Origin: Oscillospiraceae bacterium
GTDB lineage: Bacteria; Bacillota; Clostridia; Oscillospirales; Ruminococcaceae
Direction: 5' to 3'
Assembly (NCBI GenBank): GCA_030539275.1
Contig: JAUNSK010000015.1
Span: 1-64,000, forward strand
DNA length: 64,000 nucleotides
The translations under genes were made by a program, and so were the position numbers. A model generated the notes under the pieces. It worked only from the letters and a program-made list of their open reading frames with translations, was not told where the DNA came from and made no database searches. This document shows, piece by piece, positions 1-7,839 of this stretch. Positions within the stretch are counted from its first letter, which is position 1. Each line of letters begins with the position of its first letter.

Positions 1-54
1 AGCACCTGACTGTTAATCAGGGTGTCACTGGTTCAAGTCCAGTCGGGGGAGCCA
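1..54 (+). tRNA. tRNA-Asn (GTT), 5' part cut off by window edge
   Basis: The anticodon arm CCTGA-CTGTTAA-TCAGG gives anticodon GTT. It is followed by a T-arm with the TTCAAGT loop, the 3' acceptor strand, discriminator G and an encoded CCA. The D-arm and 5' acceptor strand lie outside the window. It sits directly upstream of an Asn-responsive asnS-asnA operon. Confidence 0.95.
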
Positions 55-65
55 GGATTATAAAG

Positions 66-93
66 GCGGATCGCTTATGCGGTCCGTTTTTTT
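66..93 (+). terminator. Intrinsic terminator after tRNA-Asn
   Basis: The arms GCGGATC and GGTCCGT pair with G-U wobbles and are followed by seven T. Confidence 0.75.
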
Positions 94-258
94 GTGTTCT
101 TATATATATAGACAGATGTTATTTACCAAGTGTAAATATTTTTCAGAGTAAATGGGAATAAAATATTAAGATACCAGCAGGTTTTACTTAAAAAAATAAA
201 GATAATCTGACTCATTTATATTTTATTGAAGGATTATCAAAACACTGCCTGAATCCGC

Positions 259-287
259 TTGACAAAACAGGATTAAAGTTTTATAAT
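259..287 (+). promoter_or_regulatory. Promoter of the T-box/asnS-asnA transcript
   Basis: TTGACA (259-264), a 17-base spacer and TATAAT (282-287) match the sigma-A consensus exactly. This predicts a start near 294, just before the T-box leader. Confidence 0.85.
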
Positions 288-301
288 ATGCATATGCTAA
301 T

Positions 302-590
302 TCAAACAAAGGCAATGATGAAGAGAATTAACCTGGTGTGGTCATTTTCAGAGAGTGCGGGATGGTGTGATCCGCATAACGGAGAACAGGCGAATAACAC
401 TTCGGAGCTGCAAGCTGAACGGCGGATGTATTTTCTGCTCAGTAGGTGCGTCGTATTCTGTGCGTAAATCAGATGGGTTTTGTTAGAAACCGATGAGTGA
501 CCGTATATAATGTACGGTAAGATAGGTGGTACCACGGGTTACAGTGACTCGTCCTATTTTTATAGGAGGGCTGACTGCAACCTTTTTATT
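302..590 (+). promoter_or_regulatory. T-box riboswitch (Asn) controlling asnS-asnA
   Basis: The leader carries the T-box sequence AGGTGGTACCACGG (524-537), whose TGG meets the CCA end of uncharged tRNA. A stem I region lies at about 305-415 with a GGTGTGA distal-loop element. A specifier-loop context GAATAACAC puts AAC (Asn) at 396-398. The antiterminator/terminator region is at about 524-585: a CCTAT/ATAGG core, outer pairing, then a T-rich tract. Uncharged tRNA-Asn should favour read-through into asnS. The specifier assignment is inferred from loop context and from the downstream gene; the T-box itself is clear. Confidence 0.92.
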
Positions 591-646
591 TTATAAAGGC
601 TCAGCTCTCATTAATCGCTTATATAACGAAGGGAGTAAGAATCAGC

Positions 647-2017
647 ATGCAGCATATTGATGTAAAAGAAATTATGACAAAGCAGGATTATCTTAATAAT
701 GAGGTAGTTGTCTGCGGGTGGGTAAGAACAGCAAGAGATTCAAAAAACATGGCATTTATCGAGATCAATGACGGAACATCACTTAAGCATCTTCAGGTTG
801 TAATCGATAAGTCGGTTATGACTATTCCGGAAAATGCAACAGCACTTGGTACTTCAATAAAGGTTACAGGTACAGTTGTTCCTGCAAGACAGGGTGCAGT
901 TGAAATAAATGCATCTGATATCGAAGTTATCGGTATTTGTCCGGCAGATTATCCGCTTCAGAAGAAAAGACATTCTCTTGAATATTTAAGAACTATACCT
1001 CATCTCAGAACAAGAACCAATACATTTAATGCGGTTCTGCGAGTACGTTCAGCATTGGCAGAAGCGATTCACCGCTATTTCCAGGACAGAAACTATGTAT
1101 ATATTCACACACCTCTTCTTACAGGAAGTGACTGTGAGGGTGCAGGTGAAGTTTTCAAGGTAACTACTATCGGATATTCTGATAAGTATAAGAATGAGCA
1201 GGAATATTACGCAGATGACTTTTTCGGCAAAAAAGCAGGACTGAGTGTTTCAGGTCAGCTTGAGGGCGAAGTTGCTGCAATGGCAATGGGTAAGATCTAT
1301 ACCTTCGGACCAAGTTTCAGAGCTGAAAACAGTAATACACCTCGTCATGTTGCCGAGTTCTGGCACGTTGAACCGGAGGTAGCATTTGCAGAGCTTCCTG
1401 ATATCATCAAGATAGCAGAAGAAATGATAAAGTTCATTATTGCTGATGTAATGAAGAGCTGTCCTCAGGAACTTGAGTTCTTTGAACAGCATTTTGAAAA
1501 AGGACTGCGTGATAAGCTTAATAATGTAGTAAGCAATGATTTTGCAATCGTTGACTATACAGATGCAATAGAAACACTGAAAAAATCAGGTAAGGAATTT
1601 CAGTATCCTGTTGAATGGGGTTGTGACCTTCAGACAGAACATGAAAGATATATTACAGAAGAAGTGTACAATAAGCCGGTGTTCATAATTAATTATCCAA
1701 AGGATATCAAGTCATTCTATATGAAGCAGAATCCTGACGGAAAAACAGTAGCAGCAACTGACCTTCTTGTACCAGGTATAGGTGAGATCATAGGATGTTC
1801 AGAACGTGAAGCAGATTATGATAAACTTGTACAGGCAATGAAGGACAGAAATATGAACATGGATGACTATTCTGACTATATTGATCTGAGAAAGTTTGGT
1901 TCAGTTCCTCACAGCGGATTCGGTCTGGGATTCGAAAGAATGATTATGTATGTAACTGGCATGAGCAACATTCGTGATGTAATTTTATACCCAAGAACAG
2001 TTGGAACTATCAGATAA
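647..2017 (+). CDS. asnS: Asparagine--tRNA ligase
   Basis: A class II aminoacyl-tRNA synthetase that charges tRNA-Asn in the cytoplasm. The 456 residues are normal for AsnRS. The N-terminal OB-fold anticodon-binding domain starts around VVVCGWVRTARDSKN (residues ~20-110). The catalytic core has motif 2 as FGPSFRAENSNTPRH (near 220-235) and motif 3 as GFGLGFERM (near 424-432). The FRAENS stretch and the VILYPRTVG C-terminus fit AsnRS rather than AspRS. The start ATG follows a GAAGGGAG ribosome site. The gene lies behind a T-box leader and is 15 bases upstream of asnA, so tRNA charging and asparagine synthesis share one asparagine-sensing switch. Confidence 0.97.
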   Translation: MQHIDVKEIMTKQDYLNNEVVVCGWVRTARDSKNMAFIEINDGTSLKHLQVVIDKSVMTIPENATALGTSIKVTGTVVPARQGAVEINASDIEVIGICPADYPLQKKRHSLEYLRTIPHLRTRTNTFNAVLRVRSALAEAIHRYFQDRNYVYIHTPLLTGSDCEGAGEVFKVTTIGYSDKYKNEQEYYADDFFGKKAGLSVSGQLEGEVAAMAMGKIYTFGPSFRAENSNTPRHVAEFWHVEPEVAFAELPDIIKIAEEMIKFIIADVMKSCPQELEFFEQHFEKGLRDKLNNVVSNDFAIVDYTDAIETLKKSGKEFQYPVEWGCDLQTEHERYITEEVYNKPVFIINYPKDIKSFYMKQNPDGKTVAATDLLVPGIGEIIGCSEREADYDKLVQAMKDRNMNMDDYSDYIDLRKFGSVPHSGFGLGFERMIMYVTGMSNIRDVILYPRTVGTIR

Positions 2018-2032
2018 GAAGGAGTGTTTTTT

Positions 2033-3040
2033 ATGGAAAAATTAATAACACCGCAGGGATATGCTTCAAAACTTTCACTGCGTGAGACTCAGAAGGCTAT
2101 CAAACTTGTAAAAGATACATTTCAGGGCAAGCTTTCAGCTGCACTTAACCTGGACAGAATCACCGCACCTGTAATGGTAACGAAGGTAAGCGGAATCAAT
2201 GATGACCTTAACGGAGTTGAACGCAAGGTAGATTTCACAATGAAGAACATTGACGGAACAGCTGAGGTTGTTCAGTCTCTTGCAAAGTGGAAGCGTATGG
2301 CTCTGTACCGTTACGGCTATAAACCAGGCGAGGGAATTTATACAGATATGAATGCAATACGCCGTGATGATGATACTGACAACACACATTCACTGTTTGT
2401 TGATCAGTGGGACTGGGAACGTGTTATTAACCGTGAAGACAGATCTCTGGATTTTCTGAAGTCAATAGTAAAGAAAATAGTTGGCGCACTTTCAGAAACT
2501 CAGGATATAGTAAAAGCCAAGTATCCACAGCTGACACAGGAGATCTGCGAAGATATATTCTTCATCACTACACAGGAGCTTCTTGATATGTATCCTGATC
2601 TTTCTCAGAAGGAGAGAGAGGATAAGATCGTAGCGCAGCATAAAACTGTATTCTTAATGCAGATCGGCGGAAAACTCAGCAATGGTGAGAAACACGACGG
2701 CAGAGCTCCTGATTATGATGACTGGTCACTCAACGGAGATATCATGATCTGGGATCAGACTCTTCAGAGAGCACTGGAGATCTCATCAATGGGTATAAGA
2801 GTTGACGAGAAATCTTTAAAATCACAGCTTCAGGAATGTGATGCCGAAGAACGTGAACATTTTGAATATCACAAAGATATAATAAACGGTGTTCTTCCTT
2901 TAACTATAGGCGGCGGAATAGGACAGTCAAGAATCTGTATGCTTCTTCTTGAAAAAGCTCATATCGGTGAAGTTCAGGTTTCAATCTGGAGCGATGATAT
3001 GATGTCTGAGTGCAAAGAACATAACATAGTATTACTGTAA
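2033..3040 (+). CDS. asnA: Aspartate--ammonia ligase (asparagine synthetase A)
   Basis: Converts aspartate, ammonia and ATP to asparagine, AMP and PPi in the cytoplasm. The protein is 335 residues, the family's usual size. It is a relative of class II synthetases: RRDDDTDNTHSLFVDQWDWE in the N-terminal half, and the glycine-rich GGGIGQSRICMLLLEKAHIG near the C-terminus acting as the motif-3-like ATP site. A GTG at 2024 overlaps the ribosome site AAGGAG (2018-2023), so the ATG at 2033 is the likely start. It is the second gene of the T-box operon and is followed by a strong terminator. Confidence 0.95.
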   Translation: MEKLITPQGYASKLSLRETQKAIKLVKDTFQGKLSAALNLDRITAPVMVTKVSGINDDLNGVERKVDFTMKNIDGTAEVVQSLAKWKRMALYRYGYKPGEGIYTDMNAIRRDDDTDNTHSLFVDQWDWERVINREDRSLDFLKSIVKKIVGALSETQDIVKAKYPQLTQEICEDIFFITTQELLDMYPDLSQKEREDKIVAQHKTVFLMQIGGKLSNGEKHDGRAPDYDDWSLNGDIMIWDQTLQRALEISSMGIRVDEKSLKSQLQECDAEEREHFEYHKDIINGVLPLTIGGGIGQSRICMLLLEKAHIGEVQVSIWSDDMMSECKEHNIVLL

Positions 3041-3105
3041 ATCAGCAGCGGCCTGGTTATGAACGGTATTAAATTAAATATTTAAATTCATATTATAATT
3101 ATAGA

Positions 3106-3147
3106 AGAACTGACTTCGTTTTACTACGGAGTCAGTTCTATTTTTTA
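3106..3147 (+). terminator. Terminator of asnS-asnA
   Basis: A 14-base stem (AGAACTGACTTCGT with ACGGAGTCAGTTCT) is followed by a T tract. Confidence 0.9.
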
Positions 3148-3312
3148 TATTTGAATATATTGACATTTGATTAAAAAATCCATATACTTAAAATACATAA
3201 TGGTGTTGGTCACTATCTGCCGGAGAAAATATATATTTGACGCAAGAGAAGTTATATGTGAAATAACTTTGCCTGACCTGTTGGTACATAATATTTTTTA
3301 GAGAGGTTTAGT

Positions 3313-3624
3313 ATGAGTACTCCAAAAATTTCATTATATCTGATAATTAATTCTTTGTTTGTACTGCCTGTTTTTTTACTGAATGAAATACATCCTGATA
3401 TTTATCCTCGGGTATATATTGTTCTGATAACGATGTACTACATTTTTAGTCTGGTTTATGTGCATTTGTTTTTAGATATTGTTTCAATCTGTTATAGTGT
3501 TTTTTTACTTTTTAGAAAGAAAAAATCATTAAAGATATTTATGACTTTGACATTTGTTGCAATAATTAATGCATTGCTAAACATATACTGGCTGATTAAC
3601 GGAGCTATATGGGCGATACAGTAA
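3313..3624 (+). CDS. Small membrane protein, unknown function
   Basis: No family was recognised. The 103 residues are strongly hydrophobic, with about three membrane spans: residues ~8-25, ~33-65 (possibly two), and ~78-100. A basic FRKKKS stretch lies between the second and third hydrophobic blocks and should be cytoplasmic. The start ATG has an AGAGAGG ribosome site at a good distance. The gene is visibly AT-rich compared with asnA. It stands alone between the asn operon terminator and the promoter of the rhodanese/PP-loop gene. Hydrophobic low-complexity ORFs can arise by chance in AT-rich DNA, so confidence is moderate. Confidence 0.55.
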   Translation: MSTPKISLYLIINSLFVLPVFLLNEIHPDIYPRVYIVLITMYYIFSLVYVHLFLDIVSICYSVFLLFRKKKSLKIFMTLTFVAIINALLNIYWLINGAIWAIQ

Positions 3625-3698
3625 AAGACACTGTGATATAAGAATATCTTCTCAGATGCCGGGAAAAAACAAGTCTGAAGCATAGCATACAATATTGA

Positions 3699-3727
3699 TA
3701 GACAAAGTGAGATATGTATGGTATAAT
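3699..3727 (+). promoter_or_regulatory. Promoter of the rhodanese/PP-loop gene
   Basis: TAGACA (3699-3704), 17 bases, then TATAAT (3722-3727) with an extended TGG before the -10. The core GACAAAGT just at and after the -35 is the same as in the cysK promoter. Confidence 0.75.
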
Positions 3728-3755
3728 GACTTAAAAACCTTAAGGAGCATCTTAT

Positions 3756-4916
3756 ATGAATGATGAAATAACGATCGATGAGCTAAAAAATCTTTCCTCA
3801 GAAACCTATCAGTTAATTGATATTCGTGACGAAAACTCGTTCTCGTACGGACATATCGATAATTGCGTAAATATTCCGCTTAACAGGTTATATGAGGAAA
3901 CCAGCTCTATTGCACAGGATAAAAAAATAATAGTGTGCTGCAAAAGCGGAATAGTCAGTCGTGAAGCTGCGGATATGCTTTGCGAAAGAGGCTTTGATGC
4001 ATATAATCTTGCGGGCGGATACTGCGAGTGGTTAAGAAGCAGGCTTAACAGAATTAATATAACTCAGAACGTTGAAGAGAGCATACGAAAGAAATTCCGT
4101 AAGAGTATCTGGAGCAAGTTTATAAAAGCAATCACAACATATAAGCTTATTAAGCCCGATGATAAGATTGCTGTGTGCATTTCGGGCGGTAAGGATTCTA
4201 TGCTTATGGCAAAGCTGTTTCAGGAACTTAACAGGCATAGTAAATTTCCGTTTGAGCTTGTGTTTCTTGTAATGGATCCCGGTTACAGTAAAGATAATCG
4301 CAGTATAATTGAGAAAAATGCGCAGGCGCTTTCAATTCCGATAACCATATTTGAGTCAGATATTTTTGAGTCGGTATATAACGTGGAGAAATCTCCTTGT
4401 TATCTATGTGCAAGAATGAGGAGGGGTTATCTGTACAGTAAGGCAAAGGAACTCGGCTGCAACAAAATAGCAGTTGGTCATCATTTTGATGATGTAATAG
4501 AAACAATTCTTATGGGAATGCTCTACGGCGGGCAGGTTCAGACAATGATGCCGAAGCTTCACAGTACAAATTTTGAGGGAATGGAGCTTATTCGTCCGCT
4601 TTATCTGATACGCGAGGAAGAAATAAAGCATTGGAGGGACTATAACGATTTACACTTTATTCAATGCGCCTGTAAGTTTACCGATACGTGTACTACCTGC
4701 ACGCCAACCAATACAGGTTCAAAACGTCAGGAGATAAAAAGGCTGATCGCGCAGCTCAAAAAAACTAATCCCCAGGTTGAAAAGAATATCTTCCGAAGCG
4801 TTGAAAATGTAAATCTGAATACCGTTGTTGCATATAAATCGGATGGAATCACCCATAATTTCCTTGATGAATATGATTGTAGCAGTAAAAAAGAAAAAAT
4901 GGAGTATAATAATTAG
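3756..4916 (+). CDS. Rhodanese-PP-loop fusion, TtcA-like sulfurtransferase
   Basis: A two-domain protein of 386 residues. Residues 1-100 form a rhodanese domain with the active loop CKSGIVSR (Cys62) that could carry persulfide sulfur. Residues ~115-350 form a PP-loop adenylase domain of the TtcA/TtuA type, with the ATP motif SGGKDS (143-148), a CYLC pair (Cys215, Cys218), GHHFDD (241-246) and a later Cys cluster (304, 306, 312, 315). TtcA-type enzymes use paired cysteines to hold an iron-sulfur cluster and thiolate tRNA bases. The fusion implies that the rhodanese part delivers sulfur to the PP-loop part (inference). Target base and substrate are unknown. It lies just upstream of cysK and has a promoter resembling that of cysK, which supports a sulfur role. 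Confidence 0.85.
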   Translation: MNDEITIDELKNLSSETYQLIDIRDENSFSYGHIDNCVNIPLNRLYEETSSIAQDKKIIVCCKSGIVSREAADMLCERGFDAYNLAGGYCEWLRSRLNRINITQNVEESIRKKFRKSIWSKFIKAITTYKLIKPDDKIAVCISGGKDSMLMAKLFQELNRHSKFPFELVFLVMDPGYSKDNRSIIEKNAQALSIPITIFESDIFESVYNVEKSPCYLCARMRRGYLYSKAKELGCNKIAVGHHFDDVIETILMGMLYGGQVQTMMPKLHSTNFEGMELIRPLYLIREEEIKHWRDYNDLHFIQCACKFTDTCTTCTPTNTGSKRQEIKRLIAQLKKTNPQVEKNIFRSVENVNLNTVVAYKSDGITHNFLDEYDCSSKKEKMEYNN

Positions 4917-4950
4917 ATTATTTTAAAAAACAATACAAAAGTACACTTTA

Positions 4951-4983
4951 CCTATTGACAAAGTAGGATATTAGGAATATAAT
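4951..4983 (+). promoter_or_regulatory. cysK promoter with CCTAT/GTAGG operator-like repeat
   Basis: TTGACA (4955-4960), 17 bases and TATAAT (4978-4983) form a consensus promoter. The -35 is enclosed by CCTAT-TGACAAA-GTAGG, an imperfect inverted repeat of the kind bound by Rrf2-type regulators (CymR, IscR) of cysteine and Fe-S genes. The regulator identity is inference. Confidence 0.75.
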
Positions 4984-5045
4984 ACATACATAACAGATAG
5001 GCATTATAAACTTATTAATATTATAATCAGAAAGGACATATCATT

Positions 5046-5975
5046 ATGAAAACTTTCAGAAAAATTACGGATCTGATCGGTTCAACACCGCTGCTTGAGC
5101 TTGCAAATATTGAAGAAAGCGAAAAGCTCGGTGCCACGGTTCTCGGCAAACTTGAGTATTTCAACCCTGCCGGAAGCGTTAAGGACAGAATTGCAAAGGC
5201 TATGATCGACGAAGCAGAAGCGAAAGGTCAGCTCGGGCCCGGCAGTGTTATCATCGAGCCAACCAGTGGAAACACAGGCATCGGATTAGCTGCGGTTGCA
5301 GCGTCAAGAGGATACAGAATAATTATTGCAATGCCTGAAACTATGAGCGTTGAACGCAGAAATCTGATGAAGGCTTATGGTGCAGAGCTTGTTCTCACAG
5401 AGGGACCAAAGGGAATGAAGGGCGCAATTGCCAAGGCACAGGAACTGGCAGAAGAAATCCCGAACAGCTTTATTCCATCGCAGTTCACAAATTCTTCAAA
5501 TCCTGAAATACATGAAAAGACAACTGGTGTTGAGATCTGGAATGATACCGATGGAAAGGTAGATATTTTCATTGCAGGCGTCGGCACAGGCGGAACGATC
5601 AGCGGCGTTGGAGCTTATCTGAAAGCTCAGAATCCTGATGTAAAGGTAGTTGCAGTTGAACCGAAGGGTTCTCCGGTACTTTCCGAGGGCGTAAGCGGTC
5701 CGCATAAAATTCAGGGTATCGGAGCAGGCTTTGTTCCCGAAACACTTAATACAAAGATATATGACGAAGTTATAGCAGTTGAAAACGAAGACGCTTTTGA
5801 AACCGGCAGAAAAATTGCGAGAAGTGAAGGCGTTCTTGTAGGTATATCCTCGGGAGCAGCTGTATGGGCGGCTATACAGCTTGCAAAGCGTCCCGAAAAT
5901 AAAGGAAAGACAATTGTTGCGCTTCTTCCGGATACAGGCGAGCGCTACCTTTCAACACCGATGTTTGCTGATTAA
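5046..5975 (+). CDS. cysK: Cysteine synthase A (O-acetylserine sulfhydrylase)
   Basis: A PLP enzyme that makes cysteine from O-acetylserine and sulfide in the cytoplasm. The 309 residues match the family. The PLP lysine is in [11 protein letters not shown] (Lys46). The substrate loop is [10 protein letters not shown] (71-80). The phosphate-binding loop is [10 protein letters not shown], and the C-terminal half carries [11 protein letters not shown]. The start follows AGAAAGGA. The gene has its own consensus promoter and is followed within 30 bases by a strong ribosome site and a cysteine-rich mini-ORF. Cystathionine beta-synthase is a relative, but the length and the absence of extra domains favour CysK. 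Confidence 0.96.
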   Translation: MKTFRKITDLIGSTPLLELANIEESEKLGATVLGKLEYFNPAGSVKDRIAKAMIDEAEAKGQLGPGSVIIEPTSGNTGIGLAAVAASRGYRIIIAMPETMSVERRNLMKAYGAELVLTEGPKGMKGAIAKAQELAEEIPNSFIPSQFTNSSNPEIHEKTTGVEIWNDTDGKVDIFIAGVGTGGTISGVGAYLKAQNPDVKVVAVEPKGSPVLSEGVSGPHKIQGIGAGFVPETLNTKIYDEVIAVENEDAFETGRKIARSEGVLVGISSGAAVWAAIQLAKRPENKGKTIVALLPDTGERYLSTPMFAD

Positions 5976-6001
5976 TACTTATTATAAGGGGGGAAAATGC
6001 T

Positions 6002-6094
6002 ATGAAAACTGCTTACATAATGAAAGACTGTATATGTTGCTGCTTCAATAATATTATATCTTGTAAGCGGAATCCGGCATGTACTCATAAGTAA
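6002..6094 (+). CDS. Cysteine-rich 30-residue peptide (possible leader peptide)
   Basis: This short ORF encodes 30 residues, six of them cysteine, including CICCC (codons 10-14). It has a strong ribosome site, AAGGGGGGA, seven bases before its ATG. It lies 26 bases after cysK and before a terminator hairpin at 6126-6156. Four cysteine codons out of five just before a terminator is the layout of a cysteine-sensing transcription attenuator (inference from the trp/his leader principle). It could instead be a small metal-binding peptide. No known family was recognised. Confidence 0.55.
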   Translation: MKTAYIMKDCICCCFNNIISCKRNPACTHK

Positions 6095-6125
6095 TTAATT
6101 CAGTTTTATAATACTGTTATTATAC

Positions 6126-6156
6126 GGAGGTTGCAGTTTTGCGTCCTCCTTTTTTC
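6126..6156 (+). terminator. Terminator after the cysteine-rich mini-ORF
   Basis: GGAGGTTGCA pairs with TGCGTCCTCC (one mismatch and one wobble) and runs into seven T. A small TATAATA/TATTATA hairpin lies immediately before it and could be part of a switch. Confidence 0.75.
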
Positions 6157-6174
6157 GTCTACTGGAGGGTTTGT

Positions 6175-6441
6175 ATGGTTGAAAAAAGAGAAAATGTAAC
6201 CCCAAAGCTCTGCGCATTTGAGGGCGCGTGGCATTCAGATAAGCAGAGATAAGATTGTTGATGCAGTTTTTGATATGATGGCGAGGTGGAATATGACAGG
6301 ATATACGGGATGATAAGTCACGGTTTCGGTACATTGCCCGATAATCTATCAGGTGAGGGTACAGGTGAGATAATCAAGGATTATATTGCGAGAAAACGAA
6401 TAATTTTAAGTGAGATCGGACGAATTTATTTAATAAAATAA
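6175..6441 (+). pseudogene. Decayed gene, at least two frameshifts
   Basis: A GGAGGG ribosome site precedes an ATG at 6175, but that frame stops after 25 codons (6252). The protein-like signal then moves to another frame (DKIVDAVFDMM, from 6248) and then to a third (EVEYDRIYGMISHGF... to the stop at 6441). Read together the pieces give a plausible continuous sequence of about 85 residues. The opening VTPKLCAF-x-GAWHSD faintly resembles the N-terminus of leucine-carboxyl-methyltransferase-like proteins, but this is weak. It may be a remnant of a gene once controlled by the upstream cysteine-rich leader (inference). Confidence 0.5.
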
Positions 6442-6509
6442 AGGATTACCTCAGACTGCCGGAGTAGACCAGATTGTCTGCAAAAAGGTGTCCGGAATAA
6501 GTAAACTGG

Positions 6510-6548
6510 AAAAAGCTGTGGGAGAGTCAGGTTCTCCCACAGCTTTTT
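6510..6548. terminator. Bidirectional terminator
   Basis: A perfect 16-base stem (AAAAAGCTGTGGGAGA and its complement) with a 7-base loop. A tracts and T tracts on both sides let it serve both strands, including the methyltransferase gene to the right. Confidence 0.9.
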
Positions 6549-6572
6549 GAATAACATGAAAAAACAGCTCTG

Positions 6573-7178
6573 CTATATTTTCTGAAGCTGTATAAGCTGC
6601 ACTTTCCCGTTAATGTCGACATCACGTGCGGCAAATCCGTTATTCTCAAACAATGATATGATTTCATATGGAGCGTATAATTTTACATCTCCTGCTTTGG
6701 AAAACTTAAAAAATGGATTACATATTACTCTAAAAGCCGTTGGTAAATAAACTTCAGCTATATACAGCATACCATTCTTTTTTATGACCCTGCCTGCTTC
6801 TTTTGCAAACTTGTCGATAAACGGAAAATGATGAAACGCGGCACAAACGGTCATAATTCCTATTTCCGATTGTCCGAATGGCAGTTTGTCACATCCGGCA
6901 ACATAAAACTTCATATCGGGATTTATTTTTCGTGCCTGGTCTATCATTTTTTCTGATATATCGATCCCATAGCCTTCAAACTCGTATTTTTGAGCTAATT
7001 TTTGCAGCAGACGGCCGTTTCCGCACGCAATATCGGCAACAGTGTCATTGTGATCAATTTTTATAGAATTCGTAATAACTTCTTTAAACCTGACAGTGAA
7101 CTTTCCGTCAAAAGTCTGATCATAATTTTCTGCCTTATTATCATAACTGCATTTAGAACGCTCTTCAAATTTTGTCAT
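6573..7178 (-). CDS. Class I SAM-dependent methyltransferase
   Basis: A cytoplasmic Rossmann-fold methyltransferase of 201 residues, substrate unknown. SAM-binding motif I is VADIACGNGRLL (residues ~46-57). The acidic motif II region is GYGIDISEKMIDQA. The post-motif region CAAFHHFPF resembles the Methyltransf_11/UbiE-like group. The ATG at 7178 has an AAAGGAAG ribosome site, so it is preferred to an upstream in-frame start at 7211. A consensus promoter with an inverted repeat between -35 and -10 (7236-7265) suggests repression by an unlinked regulator. The gene is transcribed alone and ends at a strong bidirectional hairpin. Confidence 0.85.
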   Translation of the reverse strand: MTKFEERSKCSYDNKAENYDQTFDGKFTVRFKEVITNSIKIDHNDTVADIACGNGRLLQKLAQKYEFEGYGIDISEKMIDQARKINPDMKFYVAGCDKLPFGQSEIGIMTVCAAFHHFPFIDKFAKEAGRVIKKNGMLYIAEVYLPTAFRVICNPFFKFSKAGDVKLYAPYEIISLFENNGFAARDVDINGKVQLIQLQKI

Positions 7179-7235
7179 AAATATCTTCCTTTCCTCTTCA
7201 GTACAAAACAAATGAGTAGGTGTTCATCTGTTTAT

Positions 7236-7265
7236 ATTATATATGAATATATGTTCATATGTCAA
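7236..7265 (-). promoter_or_regulatory. Promoter with palindromic operator for the methyltransferase
   Basis: On the minus strand TTGACA, an 18-base spacer and TATAAT. The spacer lies within ATATGAACATATATTCATAT (7241-7260), an inverted repeat with 7-base arms, typical of a dimeric repressor site. Confidence 0.75.
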
Positions 7266-7369
7266 TATGTTTTCCAAAAAAATATTAATCTTAGTCATAA
7301 ATATATATTAAAAGTCTATAACTGATTATTGGTTTCTTGTATTAGACAGGACAGGCTTTCGATGATATT

Positions 7370-7651
7370 ATGAATATTATTTTAAAGATTACAGCGATCA
7401 CGCTTGCGGTAATTACCGGAGCAGTTGGATTGACAGGCTGCACAAAGGCTGAAAAAGCAGAACATCTGATCAGAGTCGGAGTATGCGCAGGTCTTGGTGA
7501 CCTTGCTCTGATGAGCTACTACATAGCGAAGAAAAAGGAAGTATCCACGCCGCTTATGGTAAATCTCGACGGGTTTAATCTGACCCATACTTCTGAAACA
7601 GTTGATATTCCAACAGTAGAACAGGCGGATGAATTTCTCCCGTCCTCATAA
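7370..7651 (+). CDS. Small predicted lipoprotein, unknown function
   Basis: A 93-residue protein with a short signal peptide (ILKITAITLAVITGAVG) and a lipobox-like LTGC at about residues 21-24. This predicts lipid attachment and surface location. The mature part is about 70 residues and was not recognised. The ribosome site is weak (GACAGG well upstream), so the start is not certain. It is followed by a strong terminator and has no operon partners. Confidence 0.55.
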   Translation: MNIILKITAITLAVITGAVGLTGCTKAEKAEHLIRVGVCAGLGDLALMSYYIAKKKEVSTPLMVNLDGFNLTHTSETVDIPTVEQADEFLPSS

Positions 7652-7687
7652 CAATTAATATGTCTGTATTCTCTGGGCATAAAAATT

Positions 7688-7730
7688 CCTCCTATGGTTC
7701 TTTACTTGTACCATAGGAGGCTGTTTTTTT
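7688..7730. terminator. Terminator after the small lipoprotein
   Basis: An 11-base perfect stem (CCTCCTATGGT with ACCATAGGAGG) is followed by CTG and a run of T. Confidence 0.88.
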
Positions 7731-7839
7731 CTACTGTCCGTTTTTACTGGATCTGTTTACAGGTGTACTGCGTGGCAGCTCTTGTTTAAGGGTAAAATAT
7801 TTTCATGCAAATAAGCAAATTTACATATAACCTTTATAT

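Noticed and set aside
302-535. A 77-codon minus-strand reading frame upstream of asnS
   Set aside because: It lies wholly in the T-box leader, and RNA structure explains the sequence.
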